Assembly: GCA_964432985.1 (NCBI GenBank)
Contig: CAYSPT010000018.1
Span: 1 to 64,000, forward strand
Direction of reading: 5' to 3'
DNA from: CAYSPT01 sp964432985
GTDB lineage: Bacteria > Muiribacteriota > CAYSPT01
Length of the DNA: 64,000 nt
Each line of letters opens with the position of its first letter. Within the stretch, counting starts at the first letter, position 1. The position numbers and the translations under genes are program-made. Below, piece after piece: positions 54,412 through 63,900 of the stretch. The notes under the pieces were generated by a model. The model worked only from the letters and a program-made list of their open reading frames with translations, was not told where the DNA came from and did not search any database.

Positions 54412-55713
54412 ATGGATGAAACTAACGTGAACACGCCGTCATCACCGGGAGACAACGAGACGGATCGAGTCAAGTACGTTGCCTCCCTGGTCAAATCGGG
54501 GCGGAAAGAAGATGCGGTGGAATTGAAGCAGATCGCTCTCAATGATGCGTCATCCAAGGTTCGCTATTACGCGAAAAAAGGACTTCTCATCCTCAAGAGG
54601 AAATTTGAGAAGCAAAAGGGAGCGGCGACGATTCGAACGGTATCTCCCGAAAAGGTCGGAGCCCTGTTGAAGAATCCCCACCCCGCCAAGAGAATGTCTG
54701 CCCTCAAAGCAATTGTCCAGTACCAGCTAGCGGCACTGGTTGCAGATGTAGCCGACCAGGTAGGTGATGAGCCGGACATCAAGGTAAAAGCCACCATGGC
54801 TTCACTGCTTGGACGGATGGGCACACGGGAGCATGTCCGCCTGCTGCTCCCCCTGCTCAAGGATGATGACGCCCGCATCAGGGCCAACACCATTGCCGCA
54901 CTGGGGCGCCTGGGGATAGAAGACGCAGTGCTTCATATCGTTCCTCTCCTCAAAGACGAGGACAACCGATGCCGGGCCAATGCCATTTCCGTCCTGCGGG
55001 AAATGGGCAACGACGAGGTGGTCAACACTCTCAAGGAAATGCTCAGCTCACCGGAAGTGCACATGCAGGAAAGCGCTGCCTTCGTTCTCGATGTGTTTCC
55101 ATTTGAAACCATTCAGGACCTGATACCCCTGGGAGCGAAGAGCGAGTTCAAGATGGTCCGTAACAGGGTACGGGGGATACTGGAGCAGTTTGCCGATCAG
55201 GGTATCGACCAGGCGGCCGTGTTGTTCATGTCCCTTTTTCCCGATGAGGAAGATGCCGGAGCGGCGTCAGAGAAAAGTGTCATCGAAAAGGATGAAGCCC
55301 AGGAGATATTCGAACGGCTGGAAGTGCTCGAATCCATGTCGGCCGAATCCCGCGAGCTTCAAACCCGGCAGGAGGTGGAAGACCGGCTGGTAGACGATTT
55401 GGCCGGTCTGTCGCAGGAAACGTTCGGCTCTTACGAGGACATTGTCCGCCGGGAAGACGAGCGAATAAACGAATTGCAGCAGAAGTTGGGCAGCCTGGAG
55501 GATTCGACGGATGATACGGATAGCCGGGATGAGGAAGATGCCCCGAATTTCAACGCTCTCAAGGAGCTTTCCGAGGCGGGTGGGGATTCGTCGGATTTTT
55601 CGTTCGAGCGGGAGATAGATATCAAGCCGGCTCTGGAATCTGTCGGCACGGAACAAACGGCTCCGGCTGAACGCAGTGAAGAAATCTTTGAAATGTTGAA
55701 GAATATCGGTTAG
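54412..55713 (+). CDS. HEAT-repeat protein with acidic C-terminal region
   Basis: 433 aa, cytosolic. Six HEAT-like repeats (about 15-270), among them PAKRMSALKAIVQYQLAALV, ARIRANTIAALGRLGIEDAV and NRCRANAISVLREMGNDEVV. The C-terminal 160 residues are acidic and partly coiled coil. It belongs to the same paralogous type as the proteins at 22,140 and 60,974 (sharing NRxRANAxxxL). ATG 54412 after GAGGAG. uspA follows within 29 nt. Confidence 0.82.
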   Translation: MDETNVNTPSSPGDNETDRVKYVASLVKSGRKEDAVELKQIALNDASSKVRYYAKKGLLILKRKFEKQKGAATIRTVSPEKVGALLKNPHPAKRMSALKAIVQYQLAALVADVADQVGDEPDIKVKATMASLLGRMGTREHVRLLLPLLKDDDARIRANTIAALGRLGIEDAVLHIVPLLKDEDNRCRANAISVLREMGNDEVVNTLKEMLSSPEVHMQESAAFVLDVFPFETIQDLIPLGAKSEFKMVRNRVRGILEQFADQGIDQAAVLFMSLFPDEEDAGAASEKSVIEKDEAQEIFERLEVLESMSAESRELQTRQEVEDRLVDDLAGLSQETFGSYEDIVRREDERINELQQKLGSLEDSTDDTDSRDEEDAPNFNALKELSEAGGDSSDFSFEREIDIKPALESVGTEQTAPAERSEEIFEMLKNIG

Positions 55714-55741
55714 AATCTGGGGGATGAGGAGGAATATTGTC

Positions 55742-56203
55742 ATGTTTACCCTCGAGAAAATTTTGATTCCAGTTGACTTTTCCGACAGCTCGAAACTAGC
55801 CCTCGCCTACGGGGCGACACTGGTCCTCGAACACGGGGCAAAGCTGTACCTTCTTGCGGTGGTGGAAGAAGAGAAACCCGATATGATCGGGCTTGAGGAC
55901 CGCCTAGGCGTGTTTAAGAAGTGGGCGGAGGAGCATTCCGAAAAAGCCCAGCAGCAGTTGGAAGGGCTTCGCGATGAAATGGTGCGCGACCTGGATACCC
56001 AGCTGATGGTGAGTATAGGAAATGCTTCCAATGAAATCATGCGTGTCGCCCAGGAAGAGGAAGTCAATCTCATCGTCATGGGCGCCCACGGGAAAGGCGG
56101 ATTTCAGGCCGGCTGGCTGGGCGGCACCGCCTACAACGTGGTTAGAAAAGCACCTTGTCCTGTACTGACCGTAAAGCCTCAAGGACGCGGCTTCATCACT
56201 TGA
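55742..56203 (+). CDS. universal stress protein UspA family
   Basis: 153 aa, a single USP domain. KILIPVDFSDSSKLAL and the nucleotide-binding MGAHGKGGFQAGWLGGTAYNVVRKAPCPVLTVK are present; the GGT replaces the usual GS of the ATP loop. It probably binds ATP. ATG 55742 with AGGAGG nine bases upstream, translated from the HEAT-gene message. Confidence 0.92.
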   Translation: MFTLEKILIPVDFSDSSKLALAYGATLVLEHGAKLYLLAVVEEEKPDMIGLEDRLGVFKKWAEEHSEKAQQQLEGLRDEMVRDLDTQLMVSIGNASNEIMRVAQEEEVNLIVMGAHGKGGFQAGWLGGTAYNVVRKAPCPVLTVKPQGRGFIT

Positions 56204-56258
56204 TGTAGTTGCATTGCCCAGGCGGTCCAATGCACAAATCCACAGTTTATTCGCCGCA

Positions 56259-56296
56259 GGTGTAAACCGCTGAAGTGAAAAAGTGAAGCCTGACTT
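56259..56296. repeat. 3'-end repeat, copy 2, at the end of the metallophosphatase gene
   Basis: GGTGTAAACCGCTGAAGTG, then AAAAAGTGAAGCCTGA, is the second copy of the element at 42756. It begins two bases after the stop codon of the phosphatase gene. Confidence 0.7.
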
Positions 56297-58144
56297 CTAG
56301 CGTTTTATTGCGGTCAGGTCTTTTACGTGCTCAATGATCTGGCCGTCTTCGGCGAACACGTAGAGCCCCAGTTTTTTCCCGTCCACGGTCACCAGGCAAT
56401 AGTTTCGGGCTGCGGTGAAGCACTCCACATGGTCATACCAGGGAGCGGATTTGTCCTGGGAGTAGTAGGGCGCCCCCACCCCGCCGCTGATTATCTGCCA
56501 CACGGGTGAACGGTAGCGTGCGTTGAGACGCTGGTCCACCAGGGTGCGGCTGTAACTGTGCTCATCCCCGCACATGACCGCCACCACCTTGCTGTGGGCG
56601 CAGATGGTTTCCATGACCCGGTCGCGCATGTCCAGCACGTCCCCGCACGGAACCGAGGGATCGTTCAAACCGCCCCGCTCTCCGTGGCCGTTATCTCCCC
56701 AGAACATGACGTCACAGAGGTGGCCGCCGTTGGGAAAGGGAGGCTCATGAAAGGTGACGAAGATCCAGTCGACGGTGTCGTCCGCCTGGGCGGCGGCCAG
56801 ATCTTTCTTGAGCCACTCGATCTGGTTATCCATGACGTACCCCTCGCGGTTTCCACCGAAAGCAGACAGGGCCAGGGCGTTCTGTTCCCGGTCGGCAAAA
56901 ATCCCGGTGGTGCCCGGGCCGTCCTTGATCATGGTTGGCCAGTAGTTGGTGTTGAGAGCGGTGAAATGGATGTTCCCGTATTTGAAGGAGTACACGTTTT
57001 CATCATAGGCCGGTCCGCGTGAGGGGCCGCCCACTCCTTTGTGTTTATCTTCCGGCTCGGCCGCAAAACCGTACACACTTCCTTTGGGATTCACGAAGTG
57101 CCGGGCGAAAAACGCTTCGGTGCTGTCGTCACCCCGGCGGTCCACCGCGGCCAGAAAAACATCGCCGGGAGACTCCGGATCTGGGTACTGGTAAAAGTCG
57201 GCGATCATTTCGTGATTGCCGGCCACCTCATAGATCGGCAGCTGTGCTCCGACTGTCCCGACGGCTTTTTTCCATGTGATCAGCTGCCGGTCGAAATTGT
57301 ACCACTCAGAGGTGTACCCGTTGACCAGGTCGCCGCCGAAAACGATGAACCGTACCCCGTGGTTGCTCAGCTCGTTGGCGTAGTGAGCAACTACTTTGAA
57401 ATTTACTCCATAGATAGCATTTTCACCGCCGCCCACACCGATACGGCCGTCGGACATGAATCCGAAACTGAACGGCTCGCGGCTGCCGGGAAGCGGGGCC
57501 GTCCTGAAAGAAAATTTCTGCGTCTCACCGCGGTCTCCATAGTGTACGCGGTTTCCCGCGTATGCGCGGTTTCCCGCGTACACCACCCGGTACGAGTACC
57601 GGGTATCCGGTTTCAAACCGCTAATCGTCACCTCGTGCTTTCGAGCGGGGGCGCTTGAAAAGGTCCTGTAACCGTCGATCACCACCGCTCCTGGGCTTAC
57701 CTGGTCGGTCCGCCAGGAAATCACCAGCGAATCAGGGGTGACGCAGTCCACTATCGGCCCTTCGACCAGGGCGCAGGCGAGGGAGTAGACTCCCGTTTTC
57801 GGCGGACCCTGACGGCGGTAACGGAANNNNNNNNNNNNNNNNNNNNNNNNNNNNNNNNNNNNNNNNNNNNNNNNNNNNNNNNNNNNNNNNNNNNNNNNNN
57901 NNNNNNNNNNNNNNNNNNNNNNNNNNCCGAAATAGACGAAAGCAGCGGAAAAGGGATTAACCGTCTCGAATTGTACCACCGCTTTGGGGCCTTTGAATCC
58001 GGTCACCACCTGGTCCGATTTTAAAAACTGGTCGTTGCCGTACACCACTGTGTCATACTGCCGTTGCTGCCCGGCTGCCGCCGTGACGAGCAGGATGACC
58101 ATGAGGAGAGAAGCCGACAGAATCATATGTAACGAATGTTTCAT
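56297..58144 (-). CDS. secreted purple-acid-phosphatase-like metallophosphoesterase (gap in N-terminal part)
   Basis: About 615 aa with a 100-N gap at 57827-57926 inside residues 73-106. A signal peptide (AAAG) is followed by a fibronectin-III-like domain (PDSLVISWRTDQVSPGAVVI to YRVVYAGNRAYAGNR, with a 15-18-bp duplication) and a calcineurin-like core. Motifs: FMSDGRIG, FGGDLVNGY, VAGNHEM, VTFHEPPF and CGDEHSYSR, where the usual GHxH reads GDEH. Exported, probably phosphatase or nucleotidase. The frame on both sides of the gap agrees. Confidence 0.85.
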   Translation of the reverse strand: MKHSLHMILSASLLMVILLVTAAAGQQRQYDTVVYGNDQFLKSDQVVTGFKGPKAVVQFETVNPFSAAFVYFXXXXXXXXXXXXXXXXXXXXXXXXXXXXXXXXXXFRYRRQGPPKTGVYSLACALVEGPIVDCVTPDSLVISWRTDQVSPGAVVIDGYRTFSSAPARKHEVTISGLKPDTRYSYRVVYAGNRAYAGNRVHYGDRGETQKFSFRTAPLPGSREPFSFGFMSDGRIGVGGGENAIYGVNFKVVAHYANELSNHGVRFIVFGGDLVNGYTSEWYNFDRQLITWKKAVGTVGAQLPIYEVAGNHEMIADFYQYPDPESPGDVFLAAVDRRGDDSTEAFFARHFVNPKGSVYGFAAEPEDKHKGVGGPSRGPAYDENVYSFKYGNIHFTALNTNYWPTMIKDGPGTTGIFADREQNALALSAFGGNREGYVMDNQIEWLKKDLAAAQADDTVDWIFVTFHEPPFPNGGHLCDVMFWGDNGHGERGGLNDPSVPCGDVLDMRDRVMETICAHSKVVAVMCGDEHSYSRTLVDQRLNARYRSPVWQIISGGVGAPYYSQDKSAPWYDHVECFTAARNYCLVTVDGKKLGLYVFAEDGQIIEHVKDLTAIKR

Positions 58145-58201
58145 TAGAAGTTACTTCCTTTCAAAAGTGATGAAAATGCAAGATAATACCGGTAACACGT
58201 C

Positions 58202-58948
58202 TCAGTCGAGAAACGTTGGGCCAGTGGTGGGAGGAAAACCTCCCCTGCTGACCTGGAAAAGTTTCAATCTGGCCAGGGTGAACACTGCTTTGAACACCTC
58301 GTCCTCGCTGATTTTAGAGGTTCCCTCGATGCGGTTGACAAACACGATCGGGACTTCGCCGACAGTCATGTCCTTCCACTGGAAATAGAACAGTATTTCC
58401 ACCAGGAACGAGTAACCGTTCGAGGTGATCCGGTCCACATGCAGCCGGTTGAGAGATTCGGCCCGGTAACACCGGAAGCCGGATGTGCAATCCCTGGCAC
58501 GCAGCCCCAGGAGATTTCTGGCCAACTGGTTGGCCACACCACTGAGAAGCACCCGTCTGAACGGCCAGTTCTTGACGCTGCCCCCGGGAATGTATCTCGA
58601 ACCGATCACCAGGTCGCACCGGGAGGCCAACTCCCTCATGGCAGGTATATGCTTGGGATTGTGAGAAAGGTCTCCATCCATGGTTATGATCTGCTTGAAA
58701 TCATTCTCGAATCCAAAATGAAACCCGACCACATAGGCAGTGCCGAGCCCCAGTTTGCCGGCACGGTGAACCACATGCACCCGCCGGTCCTCTTTGCTCA
58801 TTTCGTCCGCAAGTCTGCCAGTGCCGTCAGGCGAGTTGTCATCGACGATGAGTACCTCGATATCATCTCCCTGACGGAGTATTTCCGGGACCAGTACGGG
58901 GAGGTTCGCTTTCTCGTTGTACGTTGGTACGATTACCAGAGCATTCAC
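58202..58948 (-). CDS. polyprenol-phosphate mannosyl/glucosyltransferase, GT2 (DPM1-like)
   Basis: About 248 aa. ALVIVPTYNEKANLP, LIVDDNSPDGTG, ITMDGDLSHNP, GSRYIPGGSVKNWP and DCTSGFRCYR are diagnostic of dolichol-phosphate mannose synthase-like GT2 enzymes without C-terminal membrane helices. It would charge a polyprenol carrier from a nucleotide sugar at the inner membrane. I prefer GTG 58948 (site GGCAGG) to the longer start at 59008. Confidence 0.88.
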   Translation of the reverse strand: MNALVIVPTYNEKANLPVLVPEILRQGDDIEVLIVDDNSPDGTGRLADEMSKEDRRVHVVHRAGKLGLGTAYVVGFHFGFENDFKQIITMDGDLSHNPKHIPAMRELASRCDLVIGSRYIPGGSVKNWPFRRVLLSGVANQLARNLLGLRARDCTSGFRCYRAESLNRLHVDRITSNGYSFLVEILFYFQWKDMTVGEVPIVFVNRIEGTSKISEDEVFKAVFTLARLKLFQVSRGGFPPTTGPTFLD

Positions 58949-59025
58949 GTTGACTACCTGCCTTTCAAAAAACAGTTCATTATATGCCTTTTTTAGATTC
59001 CGGGTCAATTACCGTGAGGTGAATC

Positions 59026-59054
59026 TTGACATATATTTCAACGTTCTGGATAAT
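59026..59054 (+). promoter_or_regulatory. near-consensus sigma-70 promoter for the 59,082 operon
   Basis: TTGACA and GATAAT separated by exactly 17 bp, giving a start near 59061. It is the strongest promoter match seen in the window together with that at 60838. Confidence 0.65.
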
Positions 59055-59081
59055 AAGAGGTAACCACACCGGCCCTGAGAG

Positions 59082-59321
59082 GTGATACCCATTTCTGAAT
59101 CAGAACACGCTGAATCAGGAGAAAGCGAAGTAACCGCTGCTGTTGAATCCACAACGAGCGAGCCGGAAAGACAGAATAAAAAAAGATTTTTCGACAAGTT
59201 ATTTTTCCTGCAGGTACTCCTGTGGGTCATCGTCTTGCTCCTGATACTGTCCGGAATCGCCATATTTACCGACAGCATGGCCAATCCCGGCCTCGATAAT
59301 ATTTATCAAACCTATTACTAA
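59082..59321 (+). CDS. small single-pass membrane protein, unknown
   Basis: 79 aa from a GTG. Acidic N-terminus (SESEHAESGESE), a basic cluster (QNKKRFFDK) and one membrane helix (about 43-65), then a short C-tail ending NPGLDNIYQTYY. The basic cluster suggests cytoplasmic N-terminus. The stop overlaps a following ATG (TAATG) which runs into a gap, suggesting another gene starts there. No family recognised. Confidence 0.45.
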   Translation: MIPISESEHAESGESEVTAAVESTTSEPERQNKKRFFDKLFFLQVLLWVIVLLLILSGIAIFTDSMANPGLDNIYQTYY

Positions 59322-59472
59322 TGNNNNNNNNNNNNNNNNNNNNNNNNNNNNNNNNNNNNNNNNNNNNNNNNNNNNNNNNNNNNNNNNNNNNNNNNNNNNN
59401 NNNNNNNNNNNNNNNNNNNNNNNAAACGCGGGTACATGTGCTGTTGGAACTCAACCAGGCGGATTCAGGTGA
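59322..59472 (+). other. assembly gap, probably hiding the coding region of a small gene
   Basis: The ATG formed by TAATG at 59320 is cut by the 100-N gap (59324-59423). On its far side an open frame (RVHVLLELNQADSGECEN) continues to about 59495, overlapping the next gene. Since the gap length is a placeholder, an unseen coding sequence is plausible here. Confidence 0.4.
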
Positions 59473-60825
59473 ATGCGAAAATATAAACTGCTCTTGACGG
59501 GAATACTGGTCCTGGCCGGTGTCGTCCTTCTTGAAACTGCACTACGATTCTACGTAAAAATCCCCCGGTCAGACTGGGCGTACCGCATGAGGTCGGTCCA
59601 CCGGCGGTTCCAGGTGTCAGATTATAAGGAGGTATTGGATCTCTATTATCCCAAAAGCACCGTGGTTACCCAGAAGGTAGTCATGGCCCCCCACCCGCAA
59701 AAGCTCGACCGATTTGGACGACCCATTCGGTTCGAGGGCGTGCCCGAAAAATTAATGCGCTACCCGACGAACTCCCTGGGATTCAGGGACAGGGAATTTG
59801 AGCTTGAAAAAGGATCGCATTTAAGGATCGTGTGCGTCGGTGATTCCTGCACCTGGGGCGACGGTGTCCCCCTGCAGCAAACCTATCCCAAGGTGATGGA
59901 GCAAAAGCTCAATGCCGGGGACGGAGACAGATACCAGGTGATCAACGCCGGCGCGCAGGGATTGACGTCGCTTATCGCCCTGTACGCCATAAATCAGAGA
60001 ATTGTCGGGCTTGATCCAGACGTGCTGGTCTACGCCCTGTGTGTCAACGATGAAATACCCCAGGAGGTGTGCGATTCTGATTTTCTGGCCTCGGTGCTGC
60101 ACCGCAGCCCGGTGGTTGAATTCCTTGACCAGTTCTACGTCTACCTGATTTTAAAACAGTGGCTCCGCACCGCGGGCATCATCAGCCCCGGAAAAGCACC
60201 GGCGGCGGCAGGAGGAAGCAGGATCGAACCAGGAAGAGAAACACCAACTGCTCCGGGTGGCGGTGATCGGCCCGGAGCAAGCCCTGACGCCGCTCCTCAA
60301 CTTGATCCGAGCTCAAGCAGTCCCAAGTCTGGGCAAGGCCAGGTCAACCGGGTGGCAGCTGCTCAGAAGCTTCAGAACATCCGGTCACTAATCACATTGT
60401 GCCGGAAACGAAACATCGAGCTTATCATCATGACTCCTCCCATGACTTCCTTCGGAGTACGGTACGATGTCGGGCCCCCGGCAGAAGCGGTTAAAAAGCT
60501 GGCAGCCAGCCAGCGGGTACCGGTTATCGACCTCTTCACCCTGTTTCACGAAATTGAGCAGGAAAACGGCCTCGTCCTCGAAACGGAAGGAGACCGGCAG
60601 AAACTCGTCCGGTACGAGCAGGGGAAAGGCCAGGTGCTTTTCGAGGCCTCCCGGTCTCCCGATTTCCAGATTTCCCCCGACATTTTCCGGTTTATCTATC
60701 GGCACGAACTGGAACAGACCACCGTGATCGACCAGTTGCATCCAACTCCCAGGGGGCACGAAATCATAGCCGACCTGATTCTTGAAAAGCTTGATTCGAT
60801 ACCACTATTCAGCCGGCAGCCTTGA
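59473..60825 (+). CDS. membrane-anchored SGNH/GDSL hydrolase
   Basis: 450 aa. N-terminal membrane anchor (about 5-24). SGNH blocks: GDSCTWGDGV (Ser), NAGAQGLTS (Gly), VNDE (Asn) and DQLHPTPRGH (Asp/His). A Pro/Gly/Ser-rich low-complexity insert (about 240-290) separates blocks II and V. Family includes acetyl-esterases of surface polysaccharides (AlgX/DltD types). GTGAATG: ATG 59473 directly after a TGA of the frame in the gap. It lies in the same direction as the small membrane gene. Confidence 0.85.
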   Translation: MRKYKLLLTGILVLAGVVLLETALRFYVKIPRSDWAYRMRSVHRRFQVSDYKEVLDLYYPKSTVVTQKVVMAPHPQKLDRFGRPIRFEGVPEKLMRYPTNSLGFRDREFELEKGSHLRIVCVGDSCTWGDGVPLQQTYPKVMEQKLNAGDGDRYQVINAGAQGLTSLIALYAINQRIVGLDPDVLVYALCVNDEIPQEVCDSDFLASVLHRSPVVEFLDQFYVYLILKQWLRTAGIISPGKAPAAAGGSRIEPGRETPTAPGGGDRPGASPDAAPQLDPSSSSPKSGQGQVNRVAAAQKLQNIRSLITLCRKRNIELIIMTPPMTSFGVRYDVGPPAEAVKKLAASQRVPVIDLFTLFHEIEQENGLVLETEGDRQKLVRYEQGKGQVLFEASRSPDFQISPDIFRFIYRHELEQTTVIDQLHPTPRGHEIIADLILEKLDSIPLFSRQP

Positions 60826-60837
60826 AATCACCGGGCG

Positions 60838-60866
60838 TTGACAAGGGTGCGCGCGTATTGTACTAT
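60838..60866 (+). promoter_or_regulatory. near-consensus sigma-70 promoter for the terminal HEAT/TPR gene
   Basis: TTGACA and TACTAT with a 17-bp spacer. Downstream the leader contains the palindrome CTCTTAAGAG and TTTTAA repeats (60870-60915), then the GCCGG repeat. Confidence 0.65.
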
Positions 60867-60920
60867 TACTAAAGCTCTTAAGAGTTTTTAAACATTTTAA
60901 GCTTTAAGCTATTTTGCCTT

Positions 60921-60943
60921 GGCCCGGTCAAGCCGGACAATGA
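60921..60943. repeat. GCCGG palindromic repeat, single copy
   Basis: GGCCCGGTCAAGCCGGACAATGA matches the repeats at 41000-41047 with two substitutions and lies in the leader of the HEAT/TPR gene. Confidence 0.6.
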
Positions 60944-60973
60944 TGTTCAACAAACCAGGAGGAACCGCACTGT

Positions 60974-63900
60974 ATGGACAAATTTCTGGAACTTACCGAC
61001 AAGCTTCATCACCCGGAGCGTGAAGAGCGTAAACTGGCAGTCATCGAGCTGGGGAATTCGGAAGATGACCGGGCCTTGGAGCTCCTGGTGGAAGCGACCC
61101 AGGACGACGACCTTTCGGTCCGCTACTTCGCCCGCAAAGCCCTTATCAAGCTGAAAAACTCACTCAACCTGCCGACCGAAACACTCGACGAAGATCTGAC
61201 GCACCTGTACATAAAGAAGAAAATTGAGCTTCTTTCCGCCAGCGACTTGCAGATCCGTCTCAACGCGGCCAAGATCATCCTGGAAATCGGAGACCAGGAA
61301 ATAATCCCGGAAATAATCAAGCTGCTCAAGGAAGAAAAGCATGAATATGTCATTTCCATTCTCCTCAGGATAACCGGACGCCTGGGGGACACCAATGTCA
61401 TTCCGGTGATCGAACCTTTTCTGTCGTACGCCAACCGGCGTATCCGTGCCAACGCAGTTGAAGCTCTCGGCTACATAGATGACAAGGCCGTCATGCAGCT
61501 CATCACCCCCTTCTTCCACGATCCCGACAACCGAGTCAAGGCCAACGCCGCACACGCCCTGTGGAAGTTCTCCAAGAAGAAGACATTGGGTCTTTTAAAG
61601 GACATGCTCAAAAGCCCCGAGGAGTCCGACCGCTACAGCGCTATTTTCGTTTTAAGAGAGCTTCGTCACATCAACGGGCGCAAGCTTCTTCTGGACGTGA
61701 TGAACGATGAAAATCTCAGCCTGAGACTGCGGGCGGCCCACGCCATCTACACCACCGACGAGCACCTTTCCGACGATGTTTCCATGCTGGTAATGACGGT
61801 CAGGGACAGGAAAAAACTGTCTACACCGCGCCCGGTCGTCACGGCCCAACTGCCCATATTGGAAAAGGACGATCCCCAGGACCGGATCAAGGGAGGGCTT
61901 ATCCTCTACTATCTCGGATCCCCCGGTGATACGGACCTGGTAGCCACCCTGACCGAGCGGCTCGATGCGGAGGAAGATTCCCAGATGCGGGCCACCCTGT
62001 ACAAGACACTTGGGCGCCTCGGCGGCGTCTCAGTGCTGCACCGGCTGGCTGCGGCACTACAGGACAATAATCCCCGCATCAGGGCCAACGCCCTGGAGGG
62101 GCTGGCCCACGTCCGTGATCCCCGTGTCACCGACCTGGTCATACCGTTGCTGCGGGACCCGAACAACCGCGTTAAAGCCAACGCCGCCCGGGTGCTGCAG
62201 AATTTTTCCACCGACAAGGTAATCAAGCACCTCAAAGCAATGGCGGAAGCTGGTCTTCCAGCAGAGAGGAAAAGCGCAATTTTCATGCTCGGGGAAATCG
62301 GCGAAAAGCAGACCCGCTCTTTTCTCGCCCGGCTGCTTGCACGCAAAGAAGCCGATTATCAGGAAGGTCTCACCCGGGCCATGACCAGGTTGAGCGAGCG
62401 TATACGAAGAATAGAGGAAAAGCACAGGGACGACGATGCCTTTATCGCTTCGGAGAAAATGACTCCCGCCAGGAAAAAACGCCTGATAAAAAACCAGATA
62501 GAACTGCTCACCGACAGAGACTTTCACGTCCGCCGAAGCGCTGCCCAGCTGCTGATCAAGCTCATGGACGAAAACTCCGTGGACATCGTGCTCACCTGGC
62601 TGGATTCGGAATCTAATCCCTTCATCAAAGCGACTCTGGTCAAGATAGCAGCCACCGTCAAGGAGAACCATGTTCTGGAAGCGCTTGAACGGTTTCTCCA
62701 GGACGACGACACCCGGGTTCGCGCCAATACGGTGCAGGCTATCGGCAGCTTCGAAACCCCAAGAGTGGTCGAGTTGATCGCGCCCATGCTCCATGACGAC
62801 GAAGAGCGGGTCAAGATCAACGCTGCCATGGCGCTGTGGAAAGCCACCGAGAAAGACGATTTCCAGAAACTTCTGTCAACGATAAGGAGCCTCGAAACCT
62901 CGCTGAAAACCAGCGCCGCCTCCGTCCTGGAAAAAGCCCGCACCACCAGCGTCAAGAAAGCGTATGCCGGCAAGGCGAAGGAGGAGGAGAAATTCGTCCC
63001 TCCAATCCTGAAACGAGAAACGGCCATTCCATTCATGGAACGACCGTTGCCGGCGCCGGCACGCTCTTTTCCGACTCAACCCGCCGCAGCCGCGAGAATG
63101 GGGGCAGCCCCCGCCCCCGAACAGGGATGGTTCCGCCGGGTGGCAGTCCCGGTGCTGCTGGTACTGATAGTAGCTCTTCTGGGTTTCAACGCCTGGATGT
63201 CATTCAATAAACCGGCCATATCCCGCGACGAGATAGCCCAGGAAATTATGACAGAGCTCGAGGAGCGCTGGAAAGGCGGTCAGAGCGACAGTGCCGGTAC
63301 CACGGAGAGCCCAAAACCCGCTTCGACTTCCAAAGACCTGAACAACAAACTCGAGCGCCTGGATGAGCTGGCCGGCATACTGGAAAAAATTTCTGCAAAG
63401 CCGCCCAACCCACAGACCGGCAGTCCCGCCACTCTCACCACCCGTGAAAAGCGCATGGTAGACGAAGCGCTGGAGCTGGCCCGGAAAGTCCTGGCCGACG
63501 ATCCCAGTAAGGCCATCGACATCCTCTCCCTGGTCATCGACGCGGCCAAGCTTCACCCCAACGCCCGCAATGTCCGGTACGTCATGGGAGTCGCATATTA
63601 TGAGCTCGGAATATGGGGCAAGGCCATCATCCAGTTCAAAGCCATCCTTGCCGACCACCCTGATGACACCGATGCGCTGCATCTCCTGGGAGAAGCCTAT
63701 CTCCAGACGGGGATGATCCAGGAAGCGTTGTCACAGTCGTACGAAAAGCTCAAGAAGCTCCATCCCGACGACCCGGCGTTCCTCACCAAGCTGGGGAGCC
63801 TGTACACGCAGCTGCACCTCTATGGCGATGCGGAGGAGGTGCTCAGGGTGGCCCGGGCCAAAGGTGCGGGGACGGAAGCCATGATCCTGCTTGGCGACAT

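Noticed and set aside
56297..58144. Inactive phosphatase because GHxH reads GDEH
   Set aside because: The other metal motifs (SDGRIG, GDLVNGY, GNHE, TFHEPPF, EH) are intact, and GDEH occurs in a known branch of fibronectin-linked metallophosphatases as far as I recall, so this is not strong evidence of inactivity.
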